A DNA stretch of 20,728 bases from a virus: positions 1-20,728 of IMG/VR virus record IMGVR_UViG_3300029448_000555; one strand, written 5' to 3'. Position numbers and translations under genes: made by a program. Positions within the stretch are counted from its first letter, which is position 1. Each line of letters begins with the position of its first letter. The notes beneath the pieces were generated by a model. That model was not told where the DNA came from. It saw only the letters and a list, made by a program, of their open reading frames with translations, and did not search any database. Below are positions 15,154-20,188 of this stretch, piece after piece.

Positions 15154-15299
15154 TAGTATCTACCCCCTTTTAAATTTAGCTTCTTAGCTTCTTCTAATTC
15201 TTTTGATGTGTAGGATCCTGGTCTAGGTATAACTCTTTCTTTTTCTTTTTTGGGTTTTTGTTTTGGTTCCACCTGGGTCTGTATATATCTTTTGTTCAT
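15153..15299 (-). CDS. Small Lys-rich protein upstream of portal (48 aa)
   Basis: A 48-codon ORF with strong AGGAG six bases before its ATG at 15299 and a TAATG stop/start overlap with the portal, which are signs of a real gene. It reads MNKRYIQTQVEPKQKPKKEK, then PRPGSYTSKELEEAKKLNL and a GGRY end. No family known to me. It overlaps the 3' end of the larger ORF at 15223-15525 in another frame by 77 bases, so one of the two products may be minor. Its role may be to couple translation into the portal gene. Confidence 0.6.
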   Translation of the reverse strand: MNKRYIQTQVEPKQKPKKEKERVIPRPGSYTSKELEEAKKLNLKGGRY

Positions 15300-15525
15300 G
15301 ATCCACTCCTGGGTTCATTCTTTCTTTTAATTTAAATCGACATTGTTCGCGCATTGTTAGTTGCTGTTTAAACTTATCTTTAACTTCAGGATTATTATTT
15401 GAATTTGCAATATAAAGTTTTATTGCAATATAGCTATTACCTTTAAACATTAACTTATTATTATCATAAAGTAATCCTTCAGATCCTTCAATAACTAAGG
15501 TATTATTTAAATATGTATATATCAT
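15223..15525 (-). CDS. Hypothetical protein (100 aa), overlaps next gene
   Basis: Unrecognised. It begins MIYTYLNNTLVIEGSEGLLY, a beta-like stretch (FKGNSYIAIKLYIANS), then a charged helix (KDKFKQQLTMREQCRFKLKE) and a polar C-terminal tail. The ATG lies in a TAATG overlap with the EF-hand gene. The last 25 codons are read in a second frame by the 48-residue gene at 15153-15299, so this tail may not be constrained. Real by position and coupling, but function unknown; coding potential of the tail is doubtful. Confidence 0.5.
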   Translation of the reverse strand: MIYTYLNNTLVIEGSEGLLYDNNKLMFKGNSYIAIKLYIANSNNNPEVKDKFKQQLTMREQCRFKLKERMNPGVDHEQKIYTDPGGTKTKTQKRKRKSYT

Positions 15526-15833
15526 TATTTTTTAATTTTATTAAAACCCATGTACGCACCAACAATACCTGCACCTGACAAATAAAATAAATTACTTATA
15601 TCAGATAATGCATTAACGCGTTCTAAGGGGATAAAAAACATCGCAACAGTAAAAACACCCATTGCTATTAATGTATATCTTGCCATTCTTAATTGTGCTA
15701 AATGTTTTCGCAAAGCTGTCTCTGTTTCTTTTATTTCTTTCATATGTGCTAATTCGGAATCAGAAACTATACCATCTCCATCTTCATCATATTCATTATA
15801 TTTAGATTCAGCCTGTAGTTTTTTTGTTGTCAT
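15525..15833 (-). CDS. EF-hand membrane protein (102 aa)
   Basis: Carries a textbook EF-hand calcium loop at residues 16-27 (DEDGDGIVSDSE: Asp at 1, 3, 5, Gly at 6, Ser at 9, Glu at 12), followed by a charged helix and two hydrophobic segments, about 54-71 (YTLIAMGVFTVAMFFIPL) and about 82-98 (FYLSGAGIVGAYMGF). The start at 15833 (MTTKKLQAESKYNEYD) is chosen because it gives the compact family-like N-terminus; a GTG at 15926 would add 31 residues fully overlapping another gene. The Shine-Dalgarno is weak for either. It lies in the lysis cluster; an antiholin, spanin-like or calcium-sensing role is possible, none proven. Confidence 0.66.
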   Translation of the reverse strand: MTTKKLQAESKYNEYDEDGDGIVSDSELAHMKEIKETETALRKHLAQLRMARYTLIAMGVFTVAMFFIPLERVNALSDISNLFYLSGAGIVGAYMGFNKIKK

Positions 15834-15948
15834 TTTGAGTTTTTGAAACCTCTCGGATTGCTTCCTCAATTGACGGTATATAGTTTCCTCGGCTTGCCTG
15901 ACTATTTTGATAACGTATAGCAGCACGCCTTATTTTTTTATGCGACAT
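15808..15948 (-). CDS. Nested small basic ORF in lysis cluster (46 aa)
   Basis: A 46-codon frame, MSHKKIRRAAIRYQNSQASR, then NYIPSIEEAIREVSKTQND and a short Lys-Thr-Gly end. It bridges the gap between the 45-residue membrane protein (11-base overlap) and the EF-hand gene (26-base overlap), matching the overlapped layout of the whole operon. Shine-Dalgarno support is weak (GGAT about 11 bases upstream). No family recognised; predominantly helical and basic. Moderate confidence that it is translated. Confidence 0.5.
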   Translation of the reverse strand: MSHKKIRRAAIRYQNSQASRGNYIPSIEEAIREVSKTQNDNKKTTG

Positions 15949-16075
15949 GATATAAATATCCAATTACTATTCCAACTATTAAAAACATAAATTCTTTTCT
16001 TTTAATAATTTCCCATATAATACAAATAGGCAATGCTATAATAGATATAATAGTAAGAGCTATATTTTTAAACAC
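15938..16075 (-). CDS. Candidate holin, two membrane helices (45 aa)
   Basis: A GTG-started 45-codon ORF that begins inside the last codons of the lysozyme gene (8-base overlap). It encodes two hydrophobic segments, about residues 4-22 (NIALTIISIIALPICIIWE) and about 29-43 (FMFLIVGIVIGYLYH), joined by a basic turn Lys-Arg-Lys. A two-helix hairpin of this size directly downstream of an endolysin is the expected position and shape of a small class II-like holin or pinholin, which would permeabilise the inner membrane at lysis. The assignment rests on topology and location only; the start codon GTG and lack of a strong RBS keep the call tentative. Confidence 0.55.
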   Translation of the reverse strand: MFKNIALTIISIIALPICIIWEIIKRKEFMFLIVGIVIGYLYHVA

Positions 16076-16508
16076 TTTTCATTCTTTCAATTAATCTGTT
16101 TGCACGATTTGTAACTTGTTTATGCCAGCGACTATCTTCCATTTCAATTGCAGCATTTAACCAATTATGTTCTGCTAAGGCAACTTTAAATTTAAGAAAT
16201 TTACTCATTCGAGGACGACCCATATTAAACATCATATTTGCAACAATGTGTTGGACTTCTTCTGGAAGATCATTAAAGAAAACATATTCTATTTTACAAT
16301 CAGCAATAACAACTGCTATATCTTTTTCAAACACTTCATGCACACGCTCATCAATTACTTGTGCACCAATTTCTAAACCATATTCAGGATCGGTGTTAAG
16401 CACAAGGTGACCAATCCCAAAAGTAGGATAACCGAGATGATCTTTATAAATTTCATATTTACAACCTTCATCAATTGTTAGTTCTTCTTTTAATTTCTCT
16501 ATATTCAT
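16068..16508 (-). CDS. T4-type lysozyme/endolysin, GH24 (146 aa)
   Basis: Peptidoglycan muramidase for lysis. The catalytic triad is intact with the same spacing as in T4 lysozyme: Glu14 (in TIDEGCKY), Asp23 (IYKDHLG) and Thr29 (GYPTFGIGH), plus the GIGH loop. Further landmarks are EEVQHIVANMMFNMG (about 83-97), the 'qxaLvnfxfNxG' helix of the family, and RWHKQVTNRANRLIERM at the C-terminus. At 146 residues it is near the length of T4 lysozyme (164), slightly shorter. No signal peptide, so it needs a holin. RBS GAGGA is eight to ten bases before the ATG, which overlaps the upstream stop in ATGA. Confidence 0.93.
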   Translation of the reverse strand: MNIEKLKEELTIDEGCKYEIYKDHLGYPTFGIGHLVLNTDPEYGLEIGAQVIDERVHEVFEKDIAVVIADCKIEYVFFNDLPEEVQHIVANMMFNMGRPRMSKFLKFKVALAEHNWLNAAIEMEDSRWHKQVTNRANRLIERMKSV

Positions 16509-16828
16509 ATTTTGTTGTCCTCGTTTTCTGGCGTAAAGATAATGTCTATTTCTTCTTCTGGTGATTCAATTGAATTAAGATCCCACTCAGTAATTTCTTT
16601 TAAGCTACCCATATATTCAATTAAGCCAAATTCAGAAAGCACATCTAACGCATCAGATATATTATTACATTCTAATATTAATAATCGTTTTGATTGTGTA
16701 AAAACGCAGCCAATTTTTTTTGCTTTACAAAAAGCCATTATAGCTATAACTTCTGATTCATCTAAAGATTCTGTAAAAGTAATTTCTTTTTTATTTTTAC
16801 ATACTGCCGACAGTGTTTTACCAGCCAT
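16505..16828 (-). CDS. Unknown small alpha/beta protein (107 aa)
   Basis: No family recognised. The start at 16828 (MAGKTLSAVCKNKKEITFTE) is preferred because AAGGGG lies nine to eleven bases upstream; an in-frame ATG at 16846 would overlap the previous stop in TAATG, so a six-residue longer form is possible by coupling. The protein looks like alternating strands and helices (EVIAIMAFCKAKKIGCVFTQ; LLILECNNISDALDVLSEFG) with an acidic tail. Three Cys occur. It lies between three basic proteins and the lysozyme. Regulatory or structural role cannot be told. Confidence 0.5.
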   Translation of the reverse strand: MAGKTLSAVCKNKKEITFTESLDESEVIAIMAFCKAKKIGCVFTQSKRLLILECNNISDALDVLSEFGLIEYMGSLKEITEWDLNSIESPEEEIDIIFTPENEDNKI

Positions 16829-16845
16829 AAGATATGTCCCCTTCA

Positions 16846-17097
16846 TTATCGATGACGCGCTACTTTTTTTGCAATTCTTTTAGGTTGTTTTGAATGTTGC
16901 TTACCTGCTCTAGTATCTTTTTTCTTCTTCCTAGAAGTTGCGGCGTATTCAGCTGGCGTGAGAGAGCGTATAGCTGAAGACGGCATGTAGCGCTCGCCAG
17001 TTGCTTTCGGACCCACTGTAGAATTCTTACCACTTTTTGTCCTCCACTTTTCTTTACCCCATTTCTTTAAGCTCTTTTGTCCTTTACTTAGAGCCAC
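16846..17097 (-). CDS. Small basic phage protein, 'ALSKGQKSLKKW' type (83 aa)
   Basis: Strongly basic protein with marine-phage-like landmarks: ALSKGQKSLKKWGKEKWRTK, ATGERYMPSSAIRSLTPAEY (about 31-50) and GKQHSKQPKRIAKKVARHR at the C-terminus. The pattern 'xLSkgQKSLkkWgkqKWrTksGk...ERYlP' is one I recognise from many cyanophage-type phages; function unreported to my knowledge. The start GTG at 17097 is chosen because GGAGG lies five bases upstream; a GTG at 17109 would put that site inside the gene. It overlaps the previous gene by 14 bases. Confidence 0.65.
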   Translation of the reverse strand: MALSKGQKSLKKWGKEKWRTKSGKNSTVGPKATGERYMPSSAIRSLTPAEYAATSRKKKKDTRAGKQHSKQPKRIAKKVARHR

Positions 17098-17266
17098 GGT
17101 AACCTCCACCTTTAGCTTTATATTGTTTCGCTAACATCTGTGCTTTACGTGCACTCCATTGTCCAGGTCTTCCACCTTTATCACTTGCTTTAATTCTACT
17201 GAATAACGCTTTTCTCATTGTAGGTTTTGTATAGTTACCTGCTTTGTTTACTGTACTTTTTGCCAT
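17084..17266 (-). CDS. Small basic phage protein with 'GQWSARKAQ' motif (60 aa)
   Basis: MAKSTVNKAGNYTKPTMRKA, then FSRIKASDKGGRPGQWSARK and AKQYKAKGGGYRGSK. The 'GGRPGQWSARKAQxLAkxYkakGGGY' motif is recurrent in small phage and some cellular proteins, with no firmly assigned role. The ATG at 17266 is used because a longer frame beginning at 17422 would overlap most of the upstream gene and lacks family-like sequence. GGTGA lies six bases upstream. High Lys/Arg content suggests nucleic acid binding. Middle of three consecutive small basic genes. Confidence 0.64.
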   Translation of the reverse strand: MAKSTVNKAGNYTKPTMRKALFSRIKASDKGGRPGQWSARKAQMLAKQYKAKGGGYRGSK

Positions 17267-17270
17267 ATCA

Positions 17271-17546
17271 TCACCATTTAACTTTATGAGACCAATACTT
17301 TGCAGACATCTTACTACTAGGTTTACCCTGTGCATTATGTCTTGCATAGTAACTTTTCTTACGAGCTTTATCTTTAGCACTGGTAGGATTCTTACCTGCA
17401 CCTCGAACACCTTGTTGTCCAAATCTTATTAATCTTACTTTATCACCTTCTTTTGCTAATACAGCATGTGATTTTGTTTTATGTCCAGGTGTTCTTTTAG
17501 GTTTGTTATAACCTGCAAAGCGTTCACCAGATTTTTCAATAGCCAT
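17271..17546 (-). CDS. Conserved small basic protein 'IRFGQQGV' type (91 aa)
   Basis: Contains KPKRTPGHKTKSHAVLAKEG (about 15-34), RLIRFGQQGVRGAG (about 38-51), then KARKKSYYARHNAQ and a KMSAKYWSHKVKW C-terminus. The 'GkxxKxIRFGQQGV...RrksfxaRHakn...sa.yWa.KvkW' pattern is widespread in phages and recognised here without known function; DNA or RNA contact is plausible from the charge. First gene after the terminase, with GGAGGG six bases before the ATG, about 75 bases after the terminase stop. Confidence 0.7.
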   Translation of the reverse strand: MAIEKSGERFAGYNKPKRTPGHKTKSHAVLAKEGDKVRLIRFGQQGVRGAGKNPTSAKDKARKKSYYARHNAQGKPSSKMSAKYWSHKVKW

Positions 17547-17568
17547 AGTTCCCTCCTATATCTATAAG

Positions 17569-17595
17569 TGGCGGACATATCCCCTCCCTCCGCCA
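17569..17595 (-). promoter_or_regulatory. Hairpin between terminase and downstream gene
   Basis: A perfect 7-bp stem, TGGCGGA pairing with TCCGCCA, closes a 13-base loop (on the minus strand GGGAGGGGATATG) in the only sizeable gap of the late operon. There is no T run after it, so it is not an intrinsic terminator. The loop holds a strong Shine-Dalgarno-like GGGAGGGG. It may protect mRNA ends or control translation; role unproven. Confidence 0.5.
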
Positions 17596-17620
17596 TAGGA
17601 GTGAGGACAACGGGATCCAG

Positions 17621-19291
17621 TTAAATCCACTCGGTATCATCTTGTTCAAATGTTTCAAACTTCTGAGACCACGGGACTTTATCTCTTGTTAACTTATCAT
17701 AATGTGTACGCAATGTTTCTAAACCAATAGCCATTGCCATAACAGTATCATCATGACACCCAGGAGCTGCTTCTGTTTTTCCTGAGTTTGTACTAATATA
17801 ATCTTTTAATTCTTGAATTATAACACTAGAACCAATCCATATATCATCATTTTCAACAGCGTTTTTTAAATTACCAATAATGTGAGGCTTAGTTGCCTGG
17901 GTTGTTCTAAAACCTGGAACTTGTCCTTCTTCTTTTGATATAGCTGAAATCTTTGTTTGCTTATATAAATTAATATAATTCATTTGTGTTAGACGTGATA
18001 AGGTTGCAATACCCATTGAATTACTTTCAACAGTTAATAATGCATTATTATAGTATCTTCCTAAATAAAATAACAAATCACCAAACTTACTAGGATCAAT
18101 ATGGTTATCTCTATACAAACCAATTATCCTTCTTTCTGTATCCATAACTATTGCTGCTGAATAATCTTGACCTACCCCTAAGGATACATCAGCCGCAACT
18201 ACATAGTTAGAATCCCAATCAGGATAATCCCATATATAAAAATTTCCTTCATTTGTATCTTCCCACATTGAAGCATTGAAATCAAATCTCATTCTTTTTT
18301 CTGGAGCAATAGCTTCTAATGCAGATAACTTATCTAAAGCAAATACTGAAGAGCCTGCCGTAATAAATGCTTCATCGGGAGTTGCTGGGTATTCTTGGCG
18401 GAACTTTAGTTCCCCACCTTCAGCAATCTTCAACCGACGCCAGTAGAGCTGACCATCATTTAGATCGTACTGTTCTACTAGTAGCTCTTCTTCACTTGAG
18501 CGTTCGAATGTTTCTGGAGGATCTCTATAATATTCTTTTGTAATAAACCATGGTAAAAATATTGGAGTATATTCATTTTCACCCTCAAGAGCTCCTCTCC
18601 ATAATCTATAAAATTCTCCTGTTGCACCATTAGCTGTGGACTCAAGAATAACTTCAGTACCCTCAGCTTCAGATATACCCTGGAACAAACCAGCTAATAT
18701 CTTTTCATCATGTTGCCAGAATGCAATCTCTGATAAATGTGCAATAGTAGGTGTTGTACCTCTTCCAGCTTCAGGCGAACCTGCTGTGTATAATCTATAT
18801 GATGCTACAGGTTTTTCACCAGATGTATCTTTTTTAAATTGAGGTGACGATATAACAATTTCTTTTGCATTTGATTTTAATTCTTTTGGCTTATATGTAG
18901 GTGCCATATTCCTAATAAGATTTCTACTCATTGTAAACAACGCATCTGAGGTTGCACTATCATGTGCCATAACAACTGAACGTGCATGTGGTGTAAAGTA
19001 TGTTTTCCAAAACACTCTTCCTGCACAATATGTACTTATACCTTGTTGTCTTGCTTTTAATATGATTGCTCTTACTTTACCTGTAGTAGCAAGTTGCGTA
19101 TCTAAAATTTCTGATATTTGTTTTTGACAATCATTAAAAGTAAAATTTACAAAACCCCTTTTAGCGTCTTTAGTAATAATCTTTAAGTTATCAGCAGCAA
19201 ACTTTTCAAAGTTATTTTTATATTGGTTTATATCTTTACGCTTCTTACGCTCTTCCAATAACTTTAACAACTCTTTTGTTTGACTACTCAT
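17621..19291 (-). CDS. terL: Terminase large subunit (556 aa)
   Basis: Motor ATPase and nuclease that packages DNA into the prohead through the portal. ATPase: Walker-A-like KARQQGIST at residues 79-87 (the R-x-Q-G-x-S/T form), Walker-B region IAHLSEIAFW with Ser-Glu at 187-188, and coupling segment VILESTANG at about 214-222. Nuclease (RNase H-like): VVAADVSLGVGQDYSAA with Asp368, VESNSMG with Glu422, and GCHDDTVMAMAIG with Asp514/515. The length is usual. The gene is the first of the leftward operon with AGGA 8-11 bases before the ATG. No small subunit is recognisable on either side in this window. Confidence 0.96.
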   Translation of the reverse strand: MSSQTKELLKLLEERKKRKDINQYKNNFEKFAADNLKIITKDAKRGFVNFTFNDCQKQISEILDTQLATTGKVRAIILKARQQGISTYCAGRVFWKTYFTPHARSVVMAHDSATSDALFTMSRNLIRNMAPTYKPKELKSNAKEIVISSPQFKKDTSGEKPVASYRLYTAGSPEAGRGTTPTIAHLSEIAFWQHDEKILAGLFQGISEAEGTEVILESTANGATGEFYRLWRGALEGENEYTPIFLPWFITKEYYRDPPETFERSSEEELLVEQYDLNDGQLYWRRLKIAEGGELKFRQEYPATPDEAFITAGSSVFALDKLSALEAIAPEKRMRFDFNASMWEDTNEGNFYIWDYPDWDSNYVVAADVSLGVGQDYSAAIVMDTERRIIGLYRDNHIDPSKFGDLLFYLGRYYNNALLTVESNSMGIATLSRLTQMNYINLYKQTKISAISKEEGQVPGFRTTQATKPHIIGNLKNAVENDDIWIGSSVIIQELKDYISTNSGKTEAAPGCHDDTVMAMAIGLETLRTHYDKLTRDKVPWSQKFETFEQDDTEWI

Positions 19292-19320
19292 TTATTTTAT
19301 CCTCGCAATAAATATCTTTT

Positions 19321-19348
19321 AGGGGACATTTAATTTTAATTGTCTCCT
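19321..19348. other. Inverted repeat between terminase start and late promoter
   Basis: AGGGGACA (19321-19328) pairs with TGTCTCCT (19341-19348), 8 bp with one G-T wobble, around a 12-base AT-only loop. It would lie in the 5' leader of the terminase mRNA. Possible mRNA structure or protein-binding site; nothing further is supported. Confidence 0.45.
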
Positions 19349-19353
19349 TTAAG

Positions 19354-19458
19354 AGGGGGCCAGATATATAACTATACATATAACTATAAGCTCTTAAGAG
19401 TGTGAATCAATTTAACTCTATATTTTTTTATATATACCTATATATCTTCTAACCCCCT
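19354..19458. other. Long imperfect inverted repeat spanning late promoter
   Basis: AGGGGG (19354-19359) complements CCCCCT (19453-19458), and AGATATATA (19362-19370) complements TATATATCT (19439-19447), giving two nested arms that enclose the promoter and its palindrome. This could form a cruciform or an RNA stem. Two direct copies of ATATAACTATA (19366-19376 and 19378-19388), separated by one base, lie on the left arm. Could be an operator or origin-like site; function unknown. Confidence 0.5.
19383..19410 (-). promoter_or_regulatory. Candidate leftward (late) promoter with palindromic spacer
   Basis: On the minus strand TTGATT (-35, plus 19405-19410) and TATAGT (-10, plus 19383-19388) are 16 bases apart, matching sigma70-type boxes at 4/6 and 5/6 positions. 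The 10-bp perfect palindrome CTCTTAAGAG (19391-19400) lies wholly inside the spacer, as an operator would. Transcription would start near 19376, about 85 bases before the terminase ATG. Sequence match only. Confidence 0.5.
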
Positions 19459-19494
19459 ACTTTCTAATATCTCTCTTTATATCTATATACTCTT

Positions 19495-19516
19495 AAAATC
19501 TCTATCGAGATTTTTT
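19495..19516 (+). terminator. Hairpin/T-run element, class A copy 1 (TATC loop)
   Basis: An 8-bp stem AAAATCTC/GAGATTTT closes loop TATC and runs into six T. It shares a conserved block of about 31 bp with the copies at 19918 and 20410. Which transcript it would end is unclear, because no rightward gene lies before it; it may insulate the early promoter that follows at once. Confidence 0.65.
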
Positions 19517-19545
19517 ATTACACTTATTATAAAATCAATTATAAT
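19517..19545 (+). promoter_or_regulatory. Candidate rightward (early) promoter
   Basis: ATTACA (19517-19522, 4/6 to TTGACA) and perfect TATAAT (19540-19545) are separated by 17 bases. The -35 box abuts the T run of the class A hairpin. A start near 19552 would give a leader of about 14 bases carrying the CGGAG ribosome binding site for the G-poor ORF. Strong by pattern, unproven. Confidence 0.62.
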
Positions 19546-19565
19546 ATTCACACACGGAGCACGAT

Positions 19566-19835
19566 ATGTACCAATTTATTAATCCTTTATATAATCAACA
19601 ACAAATTCAAAACTTCTCTAATTACTTTCTTAATCCTAAAGTAATTCCCTTAATTCAAAATAAACAATTCTCTTTATCTTATATTATTATAAATAATCAA
19701 ACTAATATTCCTTATACTAAATTTCATAATAATATAAACTCCTTTCTTAATATTAAACCTACTCCTAATAATATTAATAATACTCAACAACTACCTTCTT
19801 CTCCAACTCCTGAAGAACCTCCTCTACCTCTCTAA
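19566..19835 (+). CDS. G-less early ORF encoding Asn/Gln/Pro/Ile-rich protein (89 aa)
   Basis: No known family. The ATG at 19566 has CGGAG about six bases upstream, a promoter just before it, and a strong terminator four bases after the TAA. The coding strand has only four G in 270 bases (start codon, one Val, two Glu) against about 60 C. The protein therefore lacks Ala, Gly, Asp, Arg, Trp and Cys entirely and has about 17 Asn, 10 Gln and 12 Pro. It begins MYQFINPLYNQQQIQNF and ends in a Pro-rich tail (PSSPTPEEPPLPL), with no membrane helix or motif. In-frame TAA is absent although TAA is common in the other frames, which favours true coding. Low-complexity and probably disordered or aggregation-prone; a role in host takeover is only a guess. 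Confidence 0.66.
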   Translation: MYQFINPLYNQQQIQNFSNYFLNPKVIPLIQNKQFSLSYIIINNQTNIPYTKFHNNINSFLNIKPTPNNINNTQQLPSSPTPEEPPLPL

Positions 19836-19839
19836 AACT

Positions 19840-19863
19840 AAAGGGCCTAACGGCCCTTTTTTT
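19840..19863 (+). terminator. Terminator, class B copy 1 (TAAC loop)
   Basis: Perfect 8-bp stem AAAGGGCC/GGCCCTTT with loop TAAC and seven T. It starts four bases after the stop of the G-less ORF, giving a monocistronic unit. High confidence as an intrinsic terminator. Confidence 0.9.
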
Positions 19864-19939
19864 AAAGTACTACCATCCTCCACCGAGATCCGAAGGAGAG
19901 CTGGCGTACCGTAGTCCAAAATCCTTATCAGGATTTTTT
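19864..19939 (+). ncRNA. Candidate small structured RNA between two terminators
   Basis: About 50 bases without any ORF lie between the class B terminator and the next class A hairpin. ACTAC (19869-19873) can pair with GTAGT (19911-19915), and CTCC (19878-19881) with GGAG (19895-19898), forming a stem with internal loops and a purine-rich apical loop. The base composition (G-rich) contrasts with the flanking G-poor unit. No promoter directly upstream is evident, so it would need read-through of the previous terminator or an unrecognised promoter. A small RNA or an antitermination site are the alternatives. Confidence 0.4.
19918..19939 (+). terminator. Hairpin/T-run element, class A copy 2 (TATC loop)
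   Basis: An 8-bp stem AAAATCCT/AGGATTTT with loop TATC and six T. Continues into TTATACTT, the conserved downstream part of class A, which contains a -10-like TATACT (19942-19947) ahead of the zinc-ribbon gene. Confidence 0.82.
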
Positions 19940-19971
19940 ATTATACTTTAAACTAACTGAGGAGAATCTAA

Positions 19972-20142
19972 ATGGTTGATGTCGATTACTGGTCAGCTTA
20001 TGAAATACTAGAAGGTGAAGAAGGTCAATGTGATAACTGTTATCATCCCGAAGACTTTCCACATCTTACAATAGCTGAAGCGAAAGAAAAGTTCGACGAC
20101 GTAAAAGTCGGACATCGGATATGTATGTATTGTCTGAGATAA
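19972..20142 (+). CDS. Small zinc-ribbon-like early protein (56 aa)
   Basis: Reads MVDVDYWSAYEILEGEEGQ, then Cys20-Asp-Asn-Cys23, a helical middle (IAEAKEKFDDVKVG) and Cys51-Met-Tyr-Cys54 two residues from the end. Two CxxC knuckles 27 residues apart with several His between are a typical zinc ribbon or treble-clef-like site, used in small phage regulators and RNA polymerase-binding or anti-sigma-like proteins. No specific family is recognised. GAGGAG lies seven bases before the ATG. It is followed eight bases later by a class B terminator and so forms its own unit. Zinc binding is inferred from the cysteines. Confidence 0.72.
   Translation: MVDVDYWSAYEILEGEEGQCDNCYHPEDFPHLTIAEAKEKFDDVKVGHRICMYCLR
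20111..20121. repeat. Direct repeat GACATCGGATA, copy 1 (copy 2 at 20189-20199)
   Basis: An 11-base perfect direct repeat, one copy inside the zinc-ribbon gene and the other in the leader beyond the terminator, 67 bases apart. It could be a protein site or base-pairing target; may also be chance. Confidence 0.4.
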
Positions 20143-20150
20143 CGTGTGTG

Positions 20151-20180
20151 CTAAGGGCGGCTAACGCCGCCTTTAGTTTT
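20151..20180 (+). terminator. Terminator, class B copy 2 (TAAC loop)
   Basis: An 11-bp stem CTAAGGGCGGC/GCCGCCTTTAG (one G-T pair) closes loop TAAC, followed by four T. Same loop and a similar CTAA-GGGC lead as the class B copy at 19840. It ends the zinc-ribbon unit. Confidence 0.82.
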
Positions 20181-20188
20181 AGATAACC

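Noticed and set aside
15834-15926. GTG-started extension of the EF-hand protein
   Set aside because: It overlaps a nested ORF fully, the spacing to the upstream AAGG is too short, and the family-like N-terminus starts at 15833.
17267-17422. Longer N-terminus for the 60-residue basic protein
   Set aside because: The extension overlaps most of the upstream conserved gene in another frame; the family-like sequence begins at the ATG at 17266.
17450-17590. Short minus-strand frame (starting ATGTCC in the hairpin loop region) between terminase and the next gene
   Set aside because: It overlaps the conserved downstream protein out of frame and has no family-like sequence; its Shine-Dalgarno-like GGGAGGGG is in a hairpin loop. 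The hairpin itself was kept as a feature.
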